From Geodermatophilus obscurus DSM 43160 (GTDB lineage Bacteria; Actinomycetota; Actinomycetes; Mycobacteriales; Geodermatophilaceae): 64,000 nucleotides of DNA. The position numbers and the translations under genes were made by a program. A model generated the notes under the pieces. It saw only the letters and a program-made list of their open reading frames with translations. It made no database searches and had not been told where the DNA came from. Positions 54,708 through 64,000 of this stretch are shown in pieces (position 1 is the stretch's first letter; each line of letters starts with the position of its first letter). Where the stretch lies: contig NC_013757.1 of NCBI RefSeq assembly GCF_000025345.1, positions 1,674,001 to 1,738,000 on the forward strand, written 5' to 3'.

Positions 54708-57419
54708 GTGGGCAGTGGTACCGGGACGGCCACCTGGGTCTACGACTTCAGCGAGGGCAACAAGGACCAGAAGGACCTGCTGGGCGGCAAGGGCGCCAAC
54801 CTGGCCGAGATGACCAACCTGGGGCTGCCGGTGCCGCCGGGGTTCACCATCACCACCGACGCGTGCCGGTACTACCTCGAGCACGGCAGCACCCCGCCGG
54901 ACCTCACCGACCAGGTGACCGAGCACCTGACCGCGCTGGAGAAGGCGATGGGCAAGACCCTCGGCGACCCCTCGGACCCGCTGCTGGTGTCCGTGCGCTC
55001 CGGTGCGGCCGCGTCGATGCCCGGGATGATGGAGACGGTCCTCAACGTGGGCCTCAACGACGAGTCGGTCCGCGGGCTGGCCGCCCAGTCCGGCAGCGAG
55101 CGCTTCGCGTGGGACTCCTACCGCCGGCTGATCCAGATGTTCGGCAAGACCGTCCTCGACCTCGACGGCGAGCTGTTCGAGCACGCCCTCGACGAGGTCA
55201 AGCGGGAGCAGGGCACCGAGTCCGACCTCGACCTCGACGCCGGGCACCTCGAGGACGTCGTCGGCCGGTTCAAGGCCATCGTCCGCGAGCAGTGCGGCCG
55301 CGACTTCCCGCAGGACCCGCGCGAGCAGCTGGACCTGGCGATCAACGCCGTCTTCGACTCGTGGAACTCCGACCGGGCGATCATCTACCGCCGCCGCGAG
55401 CGCATCCCCAGCGACGCCGGCACCGCGGTCAACGTCTGCTCGATGGTGTTCGGCAACCTCGGCATGGACTCCGGCACCGGCGTCGCCTTCACCCGCGACC
55501 CGGGCAGCGGGGAGCAGGGCGTGTACGGCGACTACCTACAGAACGCGCAGGGCGAGGACGTCGTCGCTGGCATCCGCAACACCGTGCCGCTGCCCGAGCT
55601 CGAGCGCATCGACGAGGGCGCCTACGGCGAGTTGCTGTCGATCATGAGCACCCTCGAGTCCCACTACCGCGACCTGTGCGACATCGAGTTCACCGTCGAG
55701 CGCAACAAGCTCTGGATGCTGCAGACCCGAGTCGGCAAGCGGACGGCGGGGGCGGCCTTCCGGATCGCCACCCAGCTGGTCGACGAGGGCCTCATCGACA
55801 TGGACGAGGCGGTCCGGCGGGTGAGCGGCGAACAGCTCGCCCAGCTGATGTTCCCGCGGTTCGTCTCCGGCGGGGATGCCACCCAGCTCACCCAGGGCAT
55901 GAACGCCTCGCCCGGCGCCGCCGTCGGCAAGGCGGTGTTCTCCTCGGAGACCGCCGTCCAGTGGGCCGACCGCGGCGAGAAGGTGGTGCTCGTCCGGCGG
56001 GAGACCAACCCCGACGACCTCTCCGGCATGATCGCCGCCGAGGGCGTGCTCACCAGCCGCGGCGGCAAGACCTCGCACGCCGCCGTCGTGGCCCGGGGCA
56101 TGGGCAAGACCTGCGTCTGCGGCGCCGAGGAGCTGCGGGTGGACACGAAGAACCGCCACTTCACCGCCCCCGGCGGGACGGTCGTCGAGGAGGGCGACGT
56201 CATCTCGATCGACGGCTCCACCGGCAAGGTGTGGCTCGGCGAGGTGCCGGTCGAGGCGCCCGCCGTCGTCCGCTACTTCGAGGGTGAGATCGACCCGGAC
56301 TCCGCGGAGGCCGACGATCTGGTGCGCAGCGTGCACCGCATCCTCGCCCACGCCGACGAGGTCCGGCGGCTGGACGTGCGCACCAACGCCGACACCCCCG
56401 AGGACACCGCTCGCGCGCGGCGGTTCGGCGCCCAGGGGATCGGCCTGTGCCGGACCGAGCACATGTTCCTCGGCGAGCGGCGGCAGATGGTCGAGAAGCT
56501 GATCCTCGCCGAGGACGACGAGGGCAAGCAGACCGCACTCGACGCGCTCGCGCCGCTGCAGAAGCAGGACTTCCTGGAGATCTTCGAGGTCATGGACGGC
56601 CTGCCGGTGACCGTGCGGCTGCTCGACCCGCCGCTGCACGAGTTCCTGCCCGACCTCACCGACCTCTCGGTGCGGGTGGCGGTCGCGGAGGCCGAGGGGC
56701 ACCCGGACGAGGCCAACCTGCGGCTGCTGGCCGCCGTGCGGCGGATGCACGAGGAGAACCCGATGCTCGGCCTGCGCGGCGTGCGCCTCGGGCTCGTCCA
56801 GCCGGGGCTGTTCGCGATGCAGGTGCGGGCGATCGCCGAGGCGGCCTCGGAGCGCAAGCGGGCCGGCGGCGACCCGCGCCCGGAGATCATGATCCCGCTG
56901 GTCGGGGCGGTGCAGGAGCTCGAGGCGATCCGCGAGGAGTCCGAGCAGGTGCTCGCGGCGGTGTTCGAGGAGTGCGGCGTCGAGCTCGACGTCCTCATCG
57001 GCACGATGATCGAGGTGCCCCGCGCGGCGCTCACCGCCGCCGAGATCGCCCGGTCGGCCGAGTTCTTCTCCTTCGGCACCAACGACCTCACCCAGATGAC
57101 CTGGGGCTTCTCCCGGGACGACGTCGAGGCCGCGTTCTTCCACGCCTACCTGGACAAGGGCATCTTCGGCGTCTCGCCGTTCGAGGAGCTGGACCGGCCG
57201 GGTGTCGGCCGGCTGGTGGAGGTCGCGGTCCAGGAGGGCCGCTCGGCGCGGCCGGAGCTCAAGCTCGGCGTCTGCGGCGAGCACGGCGGCGACCCGGACT
57301 CGGTGCACTTCTTCCACGAGGTGGGGCTGGACTACGTGTCCTGCTCGCCGTTCCGGGTGCCGGTGGCCCGGCTCGAGGCCGGCCGTGCCGCGCTGGGAGC
57401 GGACCGCGCCGGGTCCTGA
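54708..57419 (+). CDS. ppdK: Pyruvate, phosphate dikinase
   Basis: The 903-residue enzyme interconverts pyruvate, ATP and phosphate with PEP, AMP and pyrophosphate. It has an N-terminal ATP-grasp region (LLGGKGANLAEMTNLGLPVPPGF, VSVRSGAAASMPGMMETVL), the phospho-His domain GGKTSHAAVVARGMGKTC, and the C-terminal PEP/pyruvate barrel with GTNDLTQMTWGFSRDD and Cys in GVCGEHGGD. GTG 54708 has GGAGG 7-11 bases upstream. Confidence 0.97.
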   Translation: MGSGTGTATWVYDFSEGNKDQKDLLGGKGANLAEMTNLGLPVPPGFTITTDACRYYLEHGSTPPDLTDQVTEHLTALEKAMGKTLGDPSDPLLVSVRSGAAASMPGMMETVLNVGLNDESVRGLAAQSGSERFAWDSYRRLIQMFGKTVLDLDGELFEHALDEVKREQGTESDLDLDAGHLEDVVGRFKAIVREQCGRDFPQDPREQLDLAINAVFDSWNSDRAIIYRRRERIPSDAGTAVNVCSMVFGNLGMDSGTGVAFTRDPGSGEQGVYGDYLQNAQGEDVVAGIRNTVPLPELERIDEGAYGELLSIMSTLESHYRDLCDIEFTVERNKLWMLQTRVGKRTAGAAFRIATQLVDEGLIDMDEAVRRVSGEQLAQLMFPRFVSGGDATQLTQGMNASPGAAVGKAVFSSETAVQWADRGEKVVLVRRETNPDDLSGMIAAEGVLTSRGGKTSHAAVVARGMGKTCVCGAEELRVDTKNRHFTAPGGTVVEEGDVISIDGSTGKVWLGEVPVEAPAVVRYFEGEIDPDSAEADDLVRSVHRILAHADEVRRLDVRTNADTPEDTARARRFGAQGIGLCRTEHMFLGERRQMVEKLILAEDDEGKQTALDALAPLQKQDFLEIFEVMDGLPVTVRLLDPPLHEFLPDLTDLSVRVAVAEAEGHPDEANLRLLAAVRRMHEENPMLGLRGVRLGLVQPGLFAMQVRAIAEAASERKRAGGDPRPEIMIPLVGAVQELEAIREESEQVLAAVFEECGVELDVLIGTMIEVPRAALTAAEIARSAEFFSFGTNDLTQMTWGFSRDDVEAAFFHAYLDKGIFGVSPFEELDRPGVGRLVEVAVQEGRSARPELKLGVCGEHGGDPDSVHFFHEVGLDYVSCSPFRVPVARLEAGRAALGADRAGS

Positions 57420-57560
57420 GAAAGGACCCCTGCTCCGGCCTCCCCGCAGGGGCCCGCCGCGAGCCTGCGAGCGGTGGGGGGCGGGGGGTCCTTTCTCTCG
57501 CAGGCTCGGCGCGGGCCCCTGCACCGGGGCCGGGGTGGCCCGGCACACCCGTCGCACCGG
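57420..57560. repeat. Terminator-like GGACCCCGTCC repeat, copy 6
   Basis: GAAAGGACCCCTGCTCCGGC and GGGGGGTCCTTTC form outer inverted arms enclosing CCGCGAGCCTGCGAGCGG. A second arm, CTCGCAGGCTCGGCGCGGGC, follows. It lies between ppdK and the YdcF gene. Confidence 0.65.
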
Positions 57561-57584
57561 CTCGGAACCGAGGGCCCCGCGTGG

Positions 57585-57590
57585 TACCCA
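57585..57590 (+). promoter_or_regulatory. -10-like box before the YdcF-like gene
   Basis: TACCCA, 6 bases, then GTG 57597, in the same spacing as the other probable leaderless genes. Confidence 0.35.
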
Positions 57591-57596
57591 TGACGC

Positions 57597-58226
57597 GTGG
57601 GCGTGCGCGCGGGGAGCCTGGTGGGCCGGGTGGTCGGCGCTCTGGTGCTCGCCGTCGTCCTGCTCGTCGTCTCCACCGCGACGGCGATCTGGTGGACGGC
57701 GCGGCAGGACGCGCAGCCGGCCTCCGATGCGATCGTGGTGCTCGGGTCGGCGCAGTACAACGGCGTTCCGTCGTCGATCTTCGAGGCGCGCCTGGAGCAC
57801 GCCCTCGCGTTGTACGAGGAGGGCGTCGCGCCGGTGGTCGTGACCGTCGGCGGCAAGGCCGACGGCGACCAGTTCACCGAGGCGGAGTCCGGCCGCGCCT
57901 ACCTAACCGAGGCCGGGATCCCCGAGGACGCCCTGCTGGCGGTCGAGGAGGGCGTGGACACGCTGGAGAGCATGCGGGCCGTGGGGGCCGCGTTCGACGA
58001 GCGCGGCTGGTCCTCGGCCGTCCTGGTCACCGACCCGTGGCACGCCATGCGCGCCGAGCGGATGGCCGAGGACGCCGGCATCACCGCCGACAGCTCGCCG
58101 ACCCGGCAGGGCCCGGCGGTGCAGACGCGCGCCACGCAGTTCCGCTACATCCTCCGCGAGACGGCTGCCTACCTGCTCTACCGCGCGACCGGTGAGAGCA
58201 TCGCGGGCGCTCCGGGGATCGGGTGA
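57597..58226 (+). CDS. YdcF/DUF218-family membrane-anchored protein
   Basis: The 209-residue protein has one N-terminal helix ([22 protein letters not shown]) and the DUF218 fold: [77 protein letters not shown]. Relatives include SanA and ElyC, linked to envelope-carrier metabolism; the enzymatic role is uncertain. It overlaps the next gene by 4 bases. Confidence 0.87.
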   Translation: MGVRAGSLVGRVVGALVLAVVLLVVSTATAIWWTARQDAQPASDAIVVLGSAQYNGVPSSIFEARLEHALALYEEGVAPVVVTVGGKADGDQFTEAESGRAYLTEAGIPEDALLAVEEGVDTLESMRAVGAAFDERGWSSAVLVTDPWHAMRAERMAEDAGITADSSPTRQGPAVQTRATQFRYILRETAAYLLYRATGESIAGAPGIG

Positions 58227-58747
58227 GGAACGTGGCTCTCGAGCTGGGCAAGGCAGGCACCGCCGGCACCGAGAAGGGTGTGCGGCCCGTGCTGCGCGAC
58301 GGTGTCGTCGTCGCCACGCTGCGGGCGTCGATCTGGAAGGAGGCGGCCACGGCCGTCGTCGAGGACCGCGAGTGGGTGCTCGCCAAGGACGGCCGGGAGC
58401 TCGTCGGCCGGTGGCCGGCGGACCCGGCGGGGACGGCGCGGCTGCGCGCCCGGCAGACCTCGTGGTGGCGCGGCACGTGGGACGTCGACCTCGAGGGCCT
58501 GGTGCTGCAGGCGGCGCGCGCGTCGCTGTGGCGCAGCGCGCTGCGGTACACCGACGGCGACCGGCAGGTGGCGCTCGGTGGGACGACGGGGGGCTGGTCG
58601 CCGCGGCCGACCCTGACCGCCGACGTCCCGCTGCCGCTGCACCAGCAGGTCTTCCTGCTGTGGGTGGAGTCCGTCCTGGCCCGCCGGGACGCCGCCGGCG
58701 CCGGGGGAGCCGGCGGCGACGGCGACGGTGGCGGAGGCGGGGGCTGA
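58223..58747 (+). CDS. Conserved hypothetical protein before dnaG
   Basis: The 174-residue protein has no recognised family. Repeated W-containing strands ([40 protein letters not shown]) suggest a beta-rich scramblase/LURP-like fold, but this is only a guess. It ends in a Gly-rich tail ([16 protein letters not shown]). GTG 58223 overlaps the YdcF gene and its stop overlaps the dnaG ATG by one base. Confidence 0.65.
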   Translation: MRNVALELGKAGTAGTEKGVRPVLRDGVVVATLRASIWKEAATAVVEDREWVLAKDGRELVGRWPADPAGTARLRARQTSWWRGTWDVDLEGLVLQAARASLWRSALRYTDGDRQVALGGTTGGWSPRPTLTADVPLPLHQQVFLLWVESVLARRDAAGAGGAGGDGDGGGGGG

Positions 58748-60633
58748 TGGCCGGGAAGGGACGCATCCGGGCCGCCGACATCGCGCTGGTCCGCGAGCGG
58801 TCGAAGATCGACGAGATCGTCGGCGAGCACCTGCAGCTGAAGCGTGCGGGGGGCGGCAGCCTCAAGGGGCTGTGCCCCTTCCACGACGAGAAGTCGCCGT
58901 CCTTCCACGTCACTCCGTCGAGGAACCTCTTCCACTGCTTCGGTTGCGGAGTGGGTGGAGACGTCATCTCCTTCATTCAGCAGATCGACCACCTCTCGTT
59001 CACGGAGGCGGTCGAGCTGCTGGCCGGGCGGGCCAACCTCGAGCTGCACTACGAGGACGACGGCGGCCGGCCCACCGGCGCCCCGGACCGCTCGCAGGCC
59101 GGTCAGCGGGCCCGGCTGGTCGCGGCCAACACCGCGGCGGCGGCGTTCTACGCCGAGCAGCTGGGCAGCCCGGAGGCCGCACCGGCCCGGCAGTTCCTCG
59201 CCGACCGCGGCTTCGACCGGCAGGTGGCGCTGGACTTCGGCTGCGGCTTCGCTCCCGGCGGCTGGGACGGCCTGACCCGCCACCTGCGCGGCAGCGGCTT
59301 CACCCAGCAGGAGCTGGTGACCGCGGGCCTGGCCAAGGAGTCCAGCCGCGGCACGCTCATCGACCGCTTCCACCGCCGGCTGGTCTGGCCGATCCGCGAC
59401 ATCACCGGCGACGTCATCGGCTTCGGCGCCCGCAAGCTGATGGACGACGACCCCGGCCCGAAGTACCTCAACACCCCGGAGACGCCGCTCTACAAGAAGA
59501 GCAGCGTGCTCTACGGCATAGACCGGGCCAAGCGGGACATCGCCCGCCGTTCCCAGGCCGTCGTCGTCGAGGGCTACACCGACGTCATGGCCTGCCACCT
59601 GGCCGGCGTCACCACCGCCGTGGCCTCATGCGGCACCGCGTTCGGCCCCGAGCACATCGGCGTGCTGCGCCGGCTGCTCATGGACCAGGACGAGTTCCGC
59701 GGCGAGGTCATCTACACCTTCGACGGCGACGCCGCCGGGCAGGCCGCGGCGATGAAGACCTTCGCCGAGGACCAGCGCTTCGTCGGCCAGACCTTCGTCG
59801 CCGTCGAGCCCGATGGCCGTGACCCCTGCGAGCTGCGGCAAGCGCACGGCGACGCCGCCGTCCGTGACCTGGTGGGCCGCCGGACGCCGCTGATCGCGTT
59901 CGTCCTCAGGACCACGCTGGCCAGCTACGACCTCGACACCGTCGAGGGCCGGGTGGCCGCGCTGGAGAAGACCGCGCCGCTTGTCGCGCAGATCAAGGAC
60001 CACGCGCTCCGCCCGGCCTACGCCCGCCAGCTGGCCGGGATGATCGGCAACACCGACGAGTCCGAGGTGCTCGAGCGGGTCCGCCGCACCACCGGGGACA
60101 CCGGTGGGCCGCCGCAGCGCGGCCGGCCGCGGACGCCGCAGAAGAGCCCCGACGAGGTCGCCGTCGAGGTCGAGCGGGAGGCGCTCAAGGTGGCGCTGCA
60201 GAGCCCGGAGCTCGCCGGGCCGTCGTTCGACGCGATCCCGGTCGAGGCGTACACCGACCCCGACTACGCGGCCGTGGCCGCCGCCGTCGCTGCGGCCGGG
60301 GGAGCGGCCGCCACCCGGGTCACCGGCCCGGCCTGGCTCGACGAGGTGGCCGCGCACTGCACCCGGGAGAGCGCGACGGCGCTGCTGACCGCGCTGGCCG
60401 TCGAGCCGGTGCGCTCGGTCGGCGAGGCCGACGCCGGGTACGTCAACGCGGTGCTGGCCCGGCTGGAGGAGATGCACACCGTCCGCCGGGTGGCCGCGCT
60501 CAAGGGGCGGCTGCAGCGGATGAACCCGGTCGAGGCAGGTGACGAGTACATGAAGGCGTTCGGCCAGCTGATGGCGCTCGAGCAGCAGGCGATCTCGCTG
60601 CGCAAGCGGGCGATGGGCGGGCTGGGCGGATGA
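58747..60633 (+). CDS. dnaG: DNA primase
   Basis: The 628-residue primase has the N-terminal zinc ribbon ([21 protein letters not shown]) and the RNA-polymerase core with TOPRIM motifs ([19 protein letters not shown]). The C-terminal helicase-binding region is Ala-rich ([20 protein letters not shown]). It makes RNA primers for replication. ATG 58747 overlaps the upstream stop by one base; the next gene overlaps it by 4 bases. Confidence 0.97.
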   Translation: MAGKGRIRAADIALVRERSKIDEIVGEHLQLKRAGGGSLKGLCPFHDEKSPSFHVTPSRNLFHCFGCGVGGDVISFIQQIDHLSFTEAVELLAGRANLELHYEDDGGRPTGAPDRSQAGQRARLVAANTAAAAFYAEQLGSPEAAPARQFLADRGFDRQVALDFGCGFAPGGWDGLTRHLRGSGFTQQELVTAGLAKESSRGTLIDRFHRRLVWPIRDITGDVIGFGARKLMDDDPGPKYLNTPETPLYKKSSVLYGIDRAKRDIARRSQAVVVEGYTDVMACHLAGVTTAVASCGTAFGPEHIGVLRRLLMDQDEFRGEVIYTFDGDAAGQAAAMKTFAEDQRFVGQTFVAVEPDGRDPCELRQAHGDAAVRDLVGRRTPLIAFVLRTTLASYDLDTVEGRVAALEKTAPLVAQIKDHALRPAYARQLAGMIGNTDESEVLERVRRTTGDTGGPPQRGRPRTPQKSPDEVAVEVEREALKVALQSPELAGPSFDAIPVEAYTDPDYAAVAAAVAAAGGAAATRVTGPAWLDEVAAHCTRESATALLTALAVEPVRSVGEADAGYVNAVLARLEEMHTVRRVAALKGRLQRMNPVEAGDEYMKAFGQLMALEQQAISLRKRAMGGLGG

Positions 60634-61211
60634 CCCTGGTCGACCGGGTGCGGCGGCGGTTCACCCGGCCACCGGAGCTCGTGCGCGCCGTGGTGCTGGC
60701 CTCGGCCGACCCCGACGAGCGGGTGCTGGCCTGGGGCGCGCTCGTGCGCGACGAGGGCTGGCTGGTCGCGACCTCCCGCGGGCTGCGCCGGGTGCCCGCG
60801 GACCTCCCGCTGCCGCAGGCGGGCGAGGTGGGCGTGCTGCCCTGGCACGAGGTCGGCACCGCGCGGTGGACGGCGACCGGCGACGGCGGTGGCCGGTTCG
60901 AGGTGACCCCGCTGACCGAGGTGGAACCCGGGGTGCAGGCGCGGTTGCCGGTGGAGCGGCACGCGCTGGCCGACGCGGGGGGCCTGCCGCCCGTCGTCCG
61001 CCGGCGGGTCGACGAGACCGTCGTCGACAGCCGGCGCGCGCCGCTGCCCGGCGGGGGAGGGGCGCTGCTGGTCGCCCGGCGGCTGCCCGGTCAGGCCGAG
61101 CGCGAGTGGACCGTCGTCTTCGACGACGACACCGACCGCGCCGATCCCGCCGCGCGGGAGGCCGCGCGGCGGAAGCTGGCCGAGGCGGTCGCGGCCGACC
61201 AGCCGAGCTGA
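60630..61211 (+). CDS. Conserved hypothetical protein after dnaG
   Basis: The 193-residue protein starts [20 protein letters not shown] and contains DERVLAWGALVRDEGWLVAT, SRGLRRVP and LPWHEVGTARW, a PH-like beta pattern of unknown function. A homologue downstream of dnaG is common in actinobacteria. No catalytic motif or membrane helix is seen. Confidence 0.75.
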   Translation: MTLVDRVRRRFTRPPELVRAVVLASADPDERVLAWGALVRDEGWLVATSRGLRRVPADLPLPQAGEVGVLPWHEVGTARWTATGDGGGRFEVTPLTEVEPGVQARLPVERHALADAGGLPPVVRRRVDETVVDSRRAPLPGGGGALLVARRLPGQAEREWTVVFDDDTDRADPAAREAARRKLAEAVAADQPS

Positions 61212-61318
61212 CCGGCCGCGACCGGTCCCCTGCAGGCAGAAGGACCCCGTCCTCCCCACCCCTCGCGAGCTCGGGGCGGTGCCCTGGACGGGGCCGGGTG
61301 GGGGCAGGGGGTCCTTGC
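61212..61318. repeat. Terminator-like GGACCCCGTCC repeat, copy 7
   Basis: AGAAGGACCCCGTCCTCCCC and GGGGGTCCTTGCTC form outer arms enclosing ACCCCTCGCGAGCTCGGGGC and CTGGACGGGGCC. It lies between convergent genes and is the clearest copy of the family. Confidence 0.7.
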
Positions 61319-61642
61319 TCAGACCCCGCCGGAGGTGTCCGGCGGCGGCAGCGGGGTGTTCGACGCCGAGGTGGTGGTGCCGGAGGCGGATCGGGCACGC
61401 GGGACGGAGCCCGCACCGGACCTCGTCGAGCGGTCCCCGGAGCTGCCGAGACCGACCCGGGCCTTGGCCGAGTTCAACACGCCGTCGGCGCGGGCCTGCG
61501 CCATGCCGGCCAGGCCCTGCAGCTGCGGGTTGTCCTTGGCCTGCTCCCAGGCGCGGCGGATCTGGTCGTAACGCTCCGTACCCGCCTTCGCGCCGAGGAC
61601 GTAGCCGGCACCGAAGCCGACGAGGAAGGACAGCTTCGCCAT
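61319..61642 (-). CDS. YtxH-like small protein
   Basis: The 107-residue protein starts MAKLSFLVGFGAGYVLGAKA, a short membrane-anchoring glycine-rich helix. GTERYDQIRRAWEQAKDNPQ and a disordered Ser/Thr-rich tail follow, as in YtxH-type actinobacterial proteins. The function is unknown. The stop lies in the repeat. Confidence 0.78.
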   Translation of the reverse strand: MAKLSFLVGFGAGYVLGAKAGTERYDQIRRAWEQAKDNPQLQGLAGMAQARADGVLNSAKARVGLGSSGDRSTRSGAGSVPRARSASGTTTSASNTPLPPPDTSGGV

Positions 61643-61781
61643 GGCGAACCTCCAGGTGAGACGCAGGAGCCGAAGCGATCACGGTAACCGTGGGGCGGGT
61701 GGCGCGCGACGCGGCGAGCCGCCTGCAGCGCGCGCGACGGCGTGGGGTAGCCTCTTCCCTGCGCGCCGGCACGCCCGCCGA

Positions 61782-61854
61782 TCCCCCGTAGCTCAATTGG
61801 CAGAGCATGCGACTGTTAATCGCAGGGTTATTGGTTCGAGTCCAATCGGGGGAG
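61782..61854 (+). tRNA. tRNA-Asn (anticodon GUU)
   Basis: Acceptor TCCCCCG/CGGGGGA, D arm GCTCAATTGGCAGAGC, anticodon loop CTGTTAA (GTT), T arm ATTGGTTCGAGTCCAAT and discriminator G. CCA is not encoded. A -10-like TAGCCT lies at 61747. Confidence 0.96.
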
Positions 61855-62329
61855 CAACACTGCAGGTCAGCGGCTCGTGAACGGCTCCAGGTCGCTACCG
61901 ATATTCGCCGGGGCCGCAAGAAACCTGTGACTTCGGGACGCGCGACGGCGCCGGGTGAGCCCTCGCGCGGGGCCACTTGGCTTCACGGGCCGCTACCGGA
62001 GAGCTCGCCCGGGGAGTGGCTGCCGTCCTCGTGGAGGCCCAGCAGCGATGGATGGCGCGAGGAGCGCTCGCGAGTTGGGCCGTTACAGGCCTCGCCGGAT
62101 GACCACGGCAGTTCTGGGGCTGCGGTGCCGGGGCCGAGGTGGACGTCCTGGGTCAGGCCGGGCCGGCTGTGGCCGAGGTGGTCGGCGATCTGCCGACCCG
62201 CTCGATCGCGGTGGCGATCGACACCGAGCGGCCTTCACTGACACGATGCCCTCCGGAGCCCAGCGTCGTGTCGCCGGCAATGAATACATGTGTCGACGGC
62301 CGAAGTCGGTCCTCCCAGGCGAGGTGGTC
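61855..62329. other. Intergenic region downstream of tRNA-Asn, no gene seen
   Basis: The 475 bp between tRNA-Asn and the LuxR gene shows no convincing coding frame. It is slightly less GC-rich in places than its neighbours. tRNA 3' ends are frequent integration sites, but no integrase or duplicated tRNA end is present in this window. Confidence 0.5.
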
Positions 62330-64000
62330 ATGGCAGGTCCGCTGCTCGAGACCAAGCTTCGCGTCCCCGGAGGGCGACGCCGCCTGGTGGCGCGTCCCAG
62401 GTTGGACGAGTGCCTGGCCCGCGGAACGGAGTCGGCGCTGACGCTGGTGTCCGCTCCGGCCGGGTTCGGCAAGACGACGCTGCTGACGGAGTGGCTGGCG
62501 ACCGCCCCCGCCGACGGACGGTCCGTGGCGTGGCTGTCGCTCGACCCGCGCGACAACGATCCGGCGGTGTTCTGGACGTACCTCGTCGCCGCCCTCCAGG
62601 CCGTTGAACCGGCCGTAGGTGCCGGCGCTCGCTCGCTCCTGCAGTCGCCCCAGTCGCCGGCGGAGGCGATCCTGTCGAGCCTCCTCAACGACCTGTCCGG
62701 CGTCTCGAACGACGTCGTCCTGGTGCTCGACGACTACCACGTCATCGAGGCGCCGGACGTGCAGGAGGGGATGGCCTTCCTGCTCGACCACCTGCCCCCT
62801 CAGTTCCATCTGGTCATCGCCACCCGCGCCGATCCGTCACTGCCGCTGGCCCGGTTGCGCGCGCGTGGCGAGCTGGTCGAGGTCCGGGTCGCCGACCTTC
62901 GCTTCACAGCTGACGAGGCGGCGGCCTACCTGTCCGGGGTGATGGGGCTCGACCTGACGGCGGAGGACGTCGAGGCGCTGGAGGGGCGCACCGAAGGCTG
63001 GATAGCGGCGCTCCAGTTGGCGGCTCTGTCGCTGCAGGGGCGGGAGGACGTCGCCGGCTTCATCGCAGGCTTCGCCGGGGACGACCGCTACATCGTCGAC
63101 TACCTGGTGGAAGAGGTCCTGCAACGTCAGCCGGAGTCCGTCCGGAGTTTCTTGCTGCAGACCTCGGTCCTTGGCCGGCTGAGCGGTGGCCTGTGCGACG
63201 CCGTCACGGGTCAGAACGGCGGCAAGGCGATGCTCGAAGCGCTCGACCGGGCCAACCTGTTCCTCGTCCCGCTCGACGACCGCCGACAGTGGTACCGCTA
63301 CCACCACCTGTTCGCCGACGTGCTGCGCGCGCGTCTGCTGAACGAGCAGCCCGAGCGCGTCCGGGACCTGCATCTGCGGGCCAGCGTCTGGTGCGAGCGG
63401 AACGGCGCACGGTCGGAGGCGATCGAGCACGCGCTGGACGGCGGAGACTTCGAGCGAGCCGCGGCTCTGGTCGAGCTCGCCATACCCGCGCTGCGGCGGG
63501 CGAGGCAGGAGGCCACCCTGCGCCGGTGGCTCGAGGCGCTTCCCGACGAGCTGTTCCGGTCCAGGCCCGTGCTGACCATCGGATACGTCGGGTCGCTGAT
63601 GTCCAGGGGTGAGCTCGAAGGCGTCGAGGAGCGGCTGGAGGACGCCGAGCGATGGCTGGACACCGCGGAGCAGGTGCCAGGCTCGGCGGGCGGGATGGTC
63701 GTCGAGGACCCAGCGGGCTACCGCGCGCTGCCGAGCTCGATCGCCATGTACCGGGCCGGACGGGCCCTGATGCTTGGCGACGTGTGTGGCACCATGACGC
63801 ACGCCCGCCGTGCACTGGACCTCGCCGCCGCGGACGACCATCTCGCGCGCGGCGCCCCGGCAGCGCTCCTCGGGCTCGCGTACTGGACCGGGGGCCACCT
63901 GGACACGGCGCGCCAGTGGTACGCCGATGCCATGTCGAGCCTGGCCACCGCCGGGTACCACTCCGATGTCCTCGGGGGCTCCCTCGTCCTGGCCGACATC
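62330..64000 (+). CDS. MalT-type LuxR-family regulator, 5' part (runs off the window)
   Basis: ATG 62330, with GAGGTGG 4-10 bases upstream, opens 557 codons without a stop. The N-terminal STAND ATPase has Walker A VSAPAGFGKTTLLTEWLA, Walker B VVLVLDDYHVIEAPD, the sensor ATRADPSLPLARLRARGELVEVR in parts, and winged-helix DRANLFLVPLDDRRQWYRYHHLFADVL. TPR-like helices follow. Family members end in a LuxR HTH at about 850-900 residues, which lies beyond 64000. The inducer is unknown. Confidence 0.88.
   Translation, partial: MAGPLLETKLRVPGGRRRLVARPRLDECLARGTESALTLVSAPAGFGKTTLLTEWLATAPADGRSVAWLSLDPRDNDPAVFWTYLVAALQAVEPAVGAGARSLLQSPQSPAEAILSSLLNDLSGVSNDVVLVLDDYHVIEAPDVQEGMAFLLDHLPPQFHLVIATRADPSLPLARLRARGELVEVRVADLRFTADEAAAYLSGVMGLDLTAEDVEALEGRTEGWIAALQLAALSLQGREDVAGFIAGFAGDDRYIVDYLVEEVLQRQPESVRSFLLQTSVLGRLSGGLCDAVTGQNGGKAMLEALDRANLFLVPLDDRRQWYRYHHLFADVLRARLLNEQPERVRDLHLRASVWCERNGARSEAIEHALDGGDFERAAALVELAIPALRRARQEATLRRWLEALPDELFRSRPVLTIGYVGSLMSRGELEGVEERLEDAERWLDTAEQVPGSAGGMVVEDPAGYRALPSSIAMYRAGRALMLGDVCGTMTHARRALDLAAADDHLARGAPAALLGLAYWTGGHLDTARQWYADAMSSLATAGYHSDVLGGSLVLADI

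Noticed and set aside
61782-62330. Possible integrated element at the tRNA-Asn 3' end
   Set aside because: No integrase, no second copy of the tRNA end and no phage-like genes are seen before the window ends.

Overview
The window is a high-GC actinobacterial chromosome segment. It has GTG starts, mostly TGA stops and several starts that look leaderless. Gene order (rpsT-lepA, hemW-hrcA-dnaJ-rsmE, phoH-ybeY-CBS-era-recO-uppS, glyS-dusB-ppdK-dnaG) and a selenocysteine locus whose tRNA carries a CUA anticodon point to Geodermatophilaceae (Blastococcus or Geodermatophilus). No plasmid, phage or CRISPR signal was seen.

Layout. 0-7.7 kb: rpsT (-), a frameshifted phosphotransferase (-), lepA and a MOSC protein (+), then a frameshifted BTAD/AAA/LuxR regulator. 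7.8-13.2 kb: two FAD oxidoreductases, a Clp-N protein with a small HTH partner under tandem palindromes, YbaK and a zinc-type oxidoreductase. 13.3-20.5 kb: a broken methyltransferase, then selD (-), selC (+), a family-5 solute-binding-protein-like gene with an in-frame UAG, selA and selB. 20.6-31 kb: two small proteins, a crotonase, hemW, an ABC exporter with its two-component system, hrcA (with CIRCE), dnaJ and rsmE. 31-41.4 kb: a DUF418 membrane protein opposite a TetR regulator, a PhnCDE-type importer (-) and a Liv-type importer (+) in which permease and ATPase are fused. 41.5-57.4 kb: HIT, broken tspO, crotonase, phoH-ybeY-CBS-Cdd-like-era-recO-uppS, glyS, vapBC, dusB and ppdK. 57.6-64 kb: YdcF-like, dnaG, tRNA-Asn and a MalT-type LuxR regulator that runs off the end.

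The main discovery is the selenocysteine locus. The tRNA-Sec has anticodon CUA, and the next gene contains one in-frame UAG inside an otherwise continuous reading frame, with hairpins just downstream where a bacterial SECIS would lie. UAG is therefore probably read as selenocysteine here. The same codon still ends at least five other genes in the window. UAG-directed selenocysteine has been reported in Geodermatophilus and Blastococcus; the solute-binding-protein-like target is the less familiar part.

Six accessory genes carry single-base frame changes while every core gene is intact. Intergenic DNA holds three repeat families: a palindromic element of about 75 bp, a terminator-like element built on GGACCCCGTCCTCC, and a leader that supplies a ribosome binding site.
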